Shown: positions 1 to 7,000 of the stretch, piece by piece | Position numbering within the stretch: position 1 is the first letter of the stretch | Layout of the letters: every line of letters begins with the position of its first letter | Assembly (NCBI GenBank): GCA_019693395.1 | Contig: JAAMXP010000717.1 | Span: 1-11,942, forward strand | Source: Ettlia oleoabundans | Taxonomy: Eukaryota; Chlorophyta; Chlorophyceae; Chlamydomonadales | Reading direction: 5' to 3' | Length of the DNA stretch: 11,942 bases | Made by a program: the position numbers and the translations under genes | Notes under the pieces: generated by a model | Seen by the model: only the letters and a program-made list of their open reading frames with translations | The model's database searches: none | Told to the model about the DNA's origin: nothing

Positions 1-95
1 CCCCCCACCCACACCCACGCACACACACACCCACAAAAAAAACAAACCTTTACCTCCCAGCACCCACACGACACCCCACCACTCCATCAGCCCAC
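1..95. repeat. CA/C-rich simple sequence inside the last visible intron of the DHAD gene
   Basis: The first 95 bases are C- and CA-rich (CACACACACA around 19-30, then an A run). They follow, on the minus strand, a good GTGGGC donor at 95-90. This is therefore the start of an intron of the dihydroxy-acid dehydratase gene, whose next exon is left of the window. No coding sequence is visible here. Confidence 0.7.
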
Positions 96-3000
96 CTTGA
101 ACTGTTCTTGGTCCTTCTCCAGTGCTGCCAGCATGTCCTCCTCACAATCAAAGCACAGCGCACGACCCTCAAACACAAGGCCCTCCTTGCCAGTGATCTT
201 GCCCACTGCGGCAGGGGGGGACAGCGAGACAAACAGTTACCTTGTGCTTCTGAGACATTGTGCATCTAAGACAATGCAGTTACCTGAAACACACAAGCAT
301 AACATAAAAGCAAGTGAACAAGCAAGCAAGCCAGTCAGCAAGCAACCAACCAAACCAGCCAGCCGGCAGGCCGGCATGGCGTTGTGGCTGAGCTGGCGCA
401 AAAAGAAAGGTCCCGAGGCATCATTGCTCAATTTTCCCTTGTTGCGGGTCTGCCTTATTGTACAAGAAAGAGAACATTTGATGAACCTACTATATTTCGG
501 ACGCACCGGCTCCCAGTGGCGACAGGTTGCCGTACAGGATCTGCAGGTGTCCGCTGGACTTGATGGGCTTGTCCAGAGGCAGTACCACGTCCTGCCCTTC
601 CTTCAGCCCTGGACAGGTGGCCAGGTTCTCCGCCAGCGATTTTCCGGTGACGGTGAGGCAGCTGCCGTCGATCAAGTTGTGCTGGTGCAGGTACTTGAGG
701 ATGGCAGGGGTGCCGCCAACCTGACGCAGGGCATGACGGGGGGGGGGGGTATATGAGTGGGCGGCACCAAGGTAGGGACCAGGCTGGGCGTTTGGTGAGC
801 ACCCGTGGCCGCGTTGATCACTCAACACAACTTGTCACATTCTTGATTGCCCCGGCGACCACTCCGCCCCACAACCCACACACAAATGCACACAGCACTC
901 TGCACAAGAGCAACAACAACATCTTTAATAGATGATCAAAGGTAGGTTGCGGCGGCCAGCACCCACCTTGTGCACATCCTCCATCACGTACTTGCCGCTG
1001 GGCTTCAGGTCCGCAATGAGCGGCATGCGGTCGCTCACACGCTGGAAATCGTCAAGTGTGAGCTCAAGGCCGCAGGCATGGGCCATGGCTATCAGGTGCA
1101 GCACTGCAGGCGGGAAGAAAGGGTGAGGGGTGTGTGATGGATGGGTAGTGGTTGTGGGGCACAAGCAGGTGAAGAAGCACTGATTTCAGACCATGTCACA
1201 GGGTGCCTTGCTTTCCTGGCAGGCATTGATCGTCTGGACGGGCCTCTGGTCGGGCCTTAAGTAAGCCCGTAAGTAAGCTTAAACAAGTAAGCAATGCTGC
1301 CATTCGCGCAGCCACAACCGGAACTTTATATAATACCACTCCTGAGGGCACTTAAGGGACATAAGGCAGCCCAACCTCAACCACCACCACCAACCACCCA
1401 CCGGGACATAAGGCAGCCCAACCTCAACCACCACCACCAACCCACCCACACACCTGCGTTGGTGGACCCTCCTGTGGCCATCACCAGCACCATTGCGTTC
1501 TCAAATGCGGCGCGGGTCATGATGTCCAGGGGCTTGATGTCACGCCGCATCATCTCAAGCACATACCTGCGTGCGGCCCAGAGGAAATGTACCGTGTGTG
1601 CGCACGTAGTGGTGGTGGAAGGGGCGTTTTCATAGGCGTGCTGCCAACTTCCTTGCCGGCAACCCTCCCAACTCGTTACACAGTCCAGACGCTGAGTTCC
1701 TGCCTGCACTATGCAACCAAACCTGCCCGTGCCACCTCATCTCAAGAGGATTTGATCAGTATGGATGGGAACTGATTAAGCCCTAAAAACACGCACCTGC
1801 CCGCCATCCTGCACTCCAGCATTTTGAGCGGGTCCTCTGCGGGTGTGCTGCTGCTGTATGGCAGGGCCATGCCCAGGGCCTCAATAGCACTGGCCATGGT
1901 GTTGGCTGTGTACATGCCGCCACATGCACCTGCAGGGGCCCGAGAAGAAAGAATGAGAGAAACAAAGAAAGACAGGTTAGGACAGTCAAGGAAAGCAGGC
2001 CACATGGTCATGCAGCCGCAAATTCCAAGCAGAATGCCGAAACAAGGAAGGAAGGAAGGTAAAGAAAGCCGGAACATGCAGGATAAGCAGATATTGTGGG
2101 AATAAGAGGTCTGCCAAGGCAACACCCTTACACTGTGACGGGCAGCCGCCGCTAGCAACAGGCATCCGTCCCACTGCCCGCAAAAACTGTCACCAACAGC
2201 AGCAGGCACCACACGACAAGAACAAGCTCTACCACCCACCAACTACACGACAGCAGCCACCATCAAGCCCAGCTGCCACTACCCAGTCAGCCCTGGGCAC
2301 AGATTGCGCGCAGCACGACGGCAAACCGCTCCACTAGCAGCAGCCATAGCAGCAGATACCACACCCGATACCAGTGCCAGCCAAGTCGACATCAACATGG
2401 AAGCCACAGCTGCGGACCTGCCCCGGGACAAGCGTTGCGCACTATGTCAAAGCGCTGCTCCTCGGTGATGAGTCCGGCTGCGTACCCCCCAAATGACTGG
2501 AAGGCTGAAACAATGTCCAAGGTGTCGCCACTGAGGCGTCCGCTCCCAGGCTTGATGGTGCCTGCAGAAGCGGGGCTGGTGTGTGTGTAGTTGTGTGTGC
2601 GTGGGTTGGGGGGGGAGGGGGGCACTTGATAGTGGCGCTTGCCTCGCTGCAGCCCCTGCTCCACTCTTAGATCTGTTTCGCCCCACAGACCGGCTGACAC
2701 CCGCTGCTGTGTGCCCCACCCACCCACCTCCGTAGATCATGAGTGAGGGGCGGTTGAGGCGCGCCATAGCCATGAGGGTGCCAGGCATGTTCTTGTCACA
2801 GCCGGGCAGCGAGATGTTGGCGTCGTACCACTGAGCAGACATCACTGTCTCAATAGAGTCTGCAGGGAAGAAAGGAAGTAGGGCAGGATGGCTGCACCAA
2901 GGAGGCCGCCAGAAACAAAGAAAGAAAGGCAGGACGGCTGTACCGCTGACCAACAGCTGGCTGAAGGTTGAATGCACACCCCATGCACTCCAGCCGCTGC

Positions 3001-3790
3001 ATGTCTGCACAGCCTGCATTCCCTGCACCGTTGATTCCCCACTTGCCCAGCCTCGCAAGTGCAGGTGGGTGCTCACCCGCGATGATGTCTCTTGACTGCA
3101 GCGAGTAGCTCATGCCGTCAGTGCCCATTGAGATGCCGTCCGACACGCCAATGGTGTTGAACCGCATGCCCACCAGGCCCGCCTCCTCCACTCCCGCCTT
3201 CACTTCTGCCGCCAGATGGTTCAGGTGCATGTTGCAGGGGTTGCCCTCCCACCACACACTGCTGATGCCCACCTGCAGACACGAGTGACCGAGGACCAGC
3301 GGGCGGTGAGCAGGCGGGAGAGCCCCTCCTCTGCCAGCCCAGGGCAGGGAGCCTATGGGTATTTTTTGACCTCTGAAAGCAGCGATGTGATCAACGCAGA
3401 AGAGGAAGCGGACCCTCGTTACAACCCGCTAACGTCAGCTGTTACAAGCCCATATCCAAGCCCCATCATGCATGGCCAGGGGCCGGCAACCGACTGCGGC
3501 CGATCGGACCCATACTACATCACCTGTGGCTTGTCCATATCTTCCTCCTTCAGGCCGGTAGCATACAGCATGGCCTGGCTGGCGCCTTGGCTCTTTGGCT
3601 GCGTTATGTGGGAACTGTACTTGTTAAGTCCAGGCTCCACGGTGCCCTTGAATGTCGCGCTGCCCTCCTCCAAAACCTCCCGCACAGGGGCGGCCGTGCA
3701 CAGAGCATTCAGCCGCTGTTTCCGCCTGGGCTGCTGCCGCTGTGCGCCTAGCGAGCCGCTGAGGGCATTGCTGCGAGCCGCGAGCTGCAT
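96..3790 (-). CDS. ILVD: Dihydroxy-acid dehydratase, plastid precursor (nine exons, C-terminus off the window)
   Basis: This enzyme dehydrates 2,3-dihydroxy-isovalerate and -methylvalerate to the 2-oxo acids of valine and isoleucine synthesis (EC 4.2.1.9), using an Fe-S cluster. Exons on the minus strand: 3790-3524, 3272-3077, 2859-2728, 2561-2418, 1929-1797, 1566-1454, 1103-967, 720-507, 205-96. They total 1446 nt, or 482 codons, with all phases matching. The ATG at 3790 opens a basic, Ala/Ser/Arg-rich leader of about 35-40 residues that looks like a plastid transit peptide. The mature part follows plant DHAD closely: [15 protein letters not shown], the PGCDKNMPG signature, [46 protein letters not shown] and GKITGKEGL. 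Candidate cluster cysteines are C102, C175 and C249. The last visible exon ends in EQFK, where plant enzymes continue for roughly 180 residues, so the C-terminal exons are missing from the window. Intron 4 has a GTCCGC donor. The identity is very secure; single splice edges are slightly less so. Confidence 0.95.
308..375. repeat. Degenerate tetranucleotide (AAGC/AACC/AGCC) tract in DHAD intron 8
   Basis: Intron 8 of the DHAD gene spans 206-506 (301 bases). Positions 308-375 are an uneven run of CAAG, CAAC and CAGC units grading into CCAGCCGGCAGGCCGGC. Read on the minus strand it is a GCTTG/GGTTG-rich tract. Nothing else is recognisable in the intron. Confidence 0.6.
738..749. repeat. 12-base G homopolymer at the end of DHAD intron 7
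   Basis: Twelve Gs lie about 17 bases from the exon 8 edge at 720. On the transcribed (minus) strand they form a C tract just upstream of the GCGTCAG acceptor, so the run may serve as part of the polypyrimidine tract. Homopolymers of this length are also prone to length errors in sequencing. Confidence 0.7.
1356..1449. repeat. Two-copy 47-bp direct tandem repeat in DHAD intron 6
   Basis: The unit starting GGGACATAAGGCAGCCCAAC at 1356 recurs at 1403. The first 40 bases are identical between copies and then diverge in a CCACC-rich tail. The repeat sits just inside the GTGTGT donor of intron 6 (1453-1104, 350 bases) on the minus strand. The rest of that intron holds a TAAGTAAGC-rich stretch near 1260-1292 and nothing recognisable as coding. 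Confidence 0.9.
1930..2417 (-). other. DHAD intron 4 (longest intron, 488 bases)
   Basis: The intron is bounded on the minus strand by a GTCCGC donor after CPGA-G and a GCCCCTGCAG acceptor before [10 protein letters not shown]. Next to the acceptor is a long CTTTCTTT-type pyrimidine tract, seen as purine-rich runs on the plus strand at 1942-1975 and 2042-2070. Short open frames inside it do not resemble any family I know. Confidence 0.8.
2768..2800 (-). other. ILVD: DHAD Fe-S signature [11 protein letters not shown]
   Basis: In exon 3 the codons from 2800 down to 2768 read [11 protein letters not shown]. This fits the family signature C-D-K-x2-P-[GA]-x3-[GA] around a cluster-ligating cysteine (residue 175 of the precursor by my count). 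Confidence 0.9.
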
Positions 3791-4058
3791 GATGATAACA
3801 ACAGGACCGATGGCTGACCGACCGCACAAAAATGCCGCTGGACTCCAGGACTTGAAGAAGGCATCACTACCTTGTACTAGTCAAAGAGGGCAGCGTGATG
3901 AGTTCCGACACCTCGTTCTGCACTTTACATGCTGCGAGCATCATCTTTGAGCCTTTGCACTACTCCATCAGCGCCGAACGGGCGTGCAGGACGGTCAAGG
4001 CTTTCGGCCTTTGCCGCACCAATTCAGCCGAACCGCAGAATAGTACAGCACAAATGAG
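3791..4058. promoter_or_regulatory. Divergent intergenic/promoter region between the DHAD gene and the RPGRIP1L-like gene
   Basis: The two start codons (minus-strand ATG at 3790, plus-strand ATG at 4059) are 268 bases apart and point away from each other. Both 5' UTRs and any promoters must therefore lie here, unless 5' non-coding exons exist. I see CCAAT at 4019-4023, GCCGAAC at 3973-3979 and again at 4027-4033, and its partial inverse TTCGGC at 4003-4008. No clear TATA box is placed for either gene. That the region works as a shared bidirectional promoter is inference from layout. Confidence 0.55.
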
Positions 4059-7000
4059 ATGGGGATCGGCAGCGAGAGCGACAGCCGCGCCTCGCTGCCT
4101 AGCCGCCAGCAGCAGACGGCGCAAGTGGCGGCGCTGCCATCGCCCAGAAAGCGGTCTGCAGCAGGCGTCAAGGCAAGTCGCTCGAGAATTTCTGCTGCTC
4201 TTTCCACAACCAGACCATTGCGTGTAACAGGCCATGCAGCTTTCAAACCACAGGTTCCCTTTGCTGACTGCTCCTCGTCCAGTGCCGCCAAGCATTGTGG
4301 AGATGCCCCCGCTGTTGCCCTGCTTTTGCCTCTGTGCACCCGCAGGCAGTTGACCAGGATGCCTACCTGCGCATGCGAGAGGACCGGATGCTAGCCAAGC
4401 GCCAGGAGCAGGCCGCAGAGGAGAAGCTGAAGCAGTGAGCGGGGGCAGGTTCAGCCGCCCAGTCTTGCTGAATTGCTGCAGTGCATGGCGGGGCCCCGAG
4501 TCGGGCGTCAGCACCCAAAATACACCAAACAAAGCCCTGACCTGTGGTATGCATAGACTATGGAACTCTTGTTCAAATGATTATGGTTTACGACCACTCA
4601 GAAGGGTGGGTACAATTGTCAACCCAAATTGTTCCTCCTCACACCCTGTATTTGCCCTCCCTTCTGCTGGCCCATGGCCCCCACTTTGGGAGCAGGATGG
4701 CGGCGCAGCTGGCCCGCACTGAGGAGGCCGCCAAGCGCATTCTCACTCGTACTGACCCCTCTGCACGAGGCGGTACCGCAGCGGCACTGCTGGAAGCGGA
4801 GCGACAGCTGGCGGGGGCACGAGAGGAGCTGGCTGTGCTGGGAAGCCAGCTGAGCGTGTGAGTGCCGCTTAAATGTTGGGAGATAGCGGATTGCTAGCCA
4901 GCCATTCGTGCTAGGTAGTCATTCTATAGCATTTGTATGCAGGCAAATGGGCAGCCCCAGTTGTGCAACCACTGGGCAAGCCCCCCGTATGTCAACTGCA
5001 AGTACTCCACTGTTACTAGATCTGCATGCATAGAAAGCTTGAAGTCCAATCCATCACCACTGGTCAAGCCTGTTCCGTCGGAGTTGACTGCAGAGCAAAG
5101 CAGCAGGCCGCCACATACAAGCGCCAGGCTGGCGAGCTGAAGAAGAAGTTTGACGCTGCCAGCTCAGAGCAGCGGCGCCTGGCGCTGCAGCTGGGCCGGG
5201 CGCAGGCTGGCGACGGCCGTGGCGGCAGCGCCCACCTGCATCCGCGGCGGCTGGGTGCTGCTGACGGTCCTTGCCGCAGGCCTGGGAGCGGTCAGCAGCA
5301 CCCACATCAGGCGCTGGGCGGCAGGATAGATGAAGGAGAATGTGCTGTAGGACAGCGAGCAGGCTCAATAGGGCGTGATGCTGGGGTCGGGAACATGGAT
5401 GACGAGGGAGGAATAGAACAACAGGCGCAGGCAGAGGCTGCGGCAGCTGCCAGGCGGTTTGCTGAGCAGCAAGAGCGGCTGGCAGCAGCGGTGGAGCGGT
5501 GCAGGGCCCTGGAGCAGCAGCTGCAGCAGAGGGAGCTCGCCATGCAGTGGCAAGCCAGCGAGTTGAGCAGCCTCAGGGCACAAGTGGCCGGGTATAACAA
5601 CAGCCCTGCTGCACATGACGCTGTTACAAGCAGCAGTGGTGGCCATGCAGGGCATGAAAGCGCCAGGAGAGGCAGCCTTGCCCAGCTGCAGCACAGCGGC
5701 GGCAGCAGCGGCGGTCTTGAGGGTGCCATGCAGCGGCAGCGGCGGCATTCTAGCGAGGGCAGCGAGGCGTCTGGCTGCGCTATCAGTACTGCAGCAGAAG
5801 CCTCTAACGATATGCAGGCCCTTCGCCTGAAATATCTCAAGAGCAAGAGCGCAGTGGAGGCGCTGGCCGCTAGCAACACGCGCCTGCTGCGGGAGCTGGA
5901 AAGCGTGAGAGCACAGCAGGCGCAGCACACAGCACAGCAGGCGCAGGAGCTTCAGCCGGGTGAACCAACGTATCCGTGGGCAACTGGTGGCAGGCAAACA
6001 CTTGTGTCAAGCAGCAAAGGTACCATGAGCAATGCTGCAGGCCATGCCTCCCACACGCATACACAGGCACAGGCACAGGCACAGGTGCAGCTGAGGCAGC
6101 AGCTTGCGGAGGCCAGCCACAGGGCCGCAAGGCTGCAGATTGAACTGGATGCCGCGGTGGCAAAGCTGTCGGTCTATCAGGCGCATGCACAGCGGCTGGA
6201 GGAGCAGGAGCAGGAAGGATTACGACAGCAGCAGCAGCAATGGCGGCAGCAGCAACAGGCACAGCAGCAGGGGCAGCTACTGCACCATTTATCCCGGGGA
6301 TCCGCGCTGCTGCACCAGTTATCCCGGGGATCCACAGGCCTCAACCCGCAAGGCCAGTTGCTCACGCAGCAGACAAGCGAGGTGAAGGAGCAGCGGGCTG
6401 CCAGTTTTCAGGTGCAGGCGGCAGAGGATGGGAGGCGTGTGCGGCCACATCAAGCAGCAGCAGCATCAGGTGGACAGCATGCACAGCAGGCCCAGCAGGC
6501 CGGTGTTGGGGCGCTTGCATCTGAAGCGGCACATCTGCGGCAGGTGAAGCCAGTCTGCCAGCCAGCGGCTGTGGAGTGCGCTGACCTGGCAGGTGAGCTC
6601 CACATGAGACATGACTGCTTAGCTTCTCGCAGCTGCAATCTCTGTACGATGCATCGTCAAACCAACTTCATGGTCACCTGCCCTGACCCGCAGCTTCAAC
6701 AGCTGCTATCACAAGCTGCACGACATGAGCCTGGGTTCCCTCAGCACATGGCATTCTATTGATGAGTGCCTCCTGCTCAATCCACTTGCTGTCCACATAT
6801 GAAATCTAACCGCTTCACTGTTGCTACCTGTCACAAAGGGCTGGCCCACCATACACTTTGCTCCTCCTTTTGGAAACCGGTGCACACCAATTGTTGTGTG
6901 TCTTTCAGGGCTGGCGCCCCACCAGAACATCGTGGAGCTCCACCTGCACAGCGCAGAGCTGCAGGCAGAGGCCCTGCTGGGCCCTTGGTTGGAGGAGGTG

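Larger units (their letters stand above)
5094..6592 (+). other. RPGRIP1L: Large coiled-coil, Gln/Ala-rich exon (exon 4) of the RPGRIP1L-like gene
   Basis: This single 1499-base exon encodes nearly all the coiled-coil rod (residues about 122-621). It opens with AKQQAATYKRQAGELKKKFD, in line with the AKQQ of the animal protein, and ends ECADLAG before a GTGAGC donor. Heptad-like stretches lie at about 5410-5590, 5806-5955 and 6082-6276. They are separated by Gly/Ser- and His-rich linkers. The stretch 5200-5400 (Gly/Arg/His-rich) does not look like coil and could hide a short unrecognised intron, although the frame stays open. Confidence 0.75.

Noticed and set aside
97..756. A 219-codon plus-strand frame at the left edge
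   Set aside because: It runs across two DHAD exons and an intron on the opposite strand and resembles nothing. The minus strand carries strongly conserved DHAD sequence here.
1324..1335. TATATAATA resembling a TATA box
   Set aside because: It lies inside DHAD intron 6 with no gene start near it on either strand.
4220..4226. TGTAA in TGCGTGTAACA as a poly(A) signal
   Set aside because: It lies in the first intron or exon edge of the RPGRIP1L-like gene, with no upstream plus-strand gene to end there.
5307..5930. A 207-codon minus-strand open frame opposite the coiled-coil exon
   Set aside because: It is the antisense shadow of CAG/GCN-rich coding DNA: Leu/Cys/Ser/Ala-rich with no family features. 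The plus strand has a coherent coil and splice structure.
6291..6333. Two SmaI/BamHI-like CCCGGGGATCC sites as a cloning-vector scar
   Set aside because: They are in a repeated in-frame coding unit flanked by continuous coil sequence. No other vector sequence is present.
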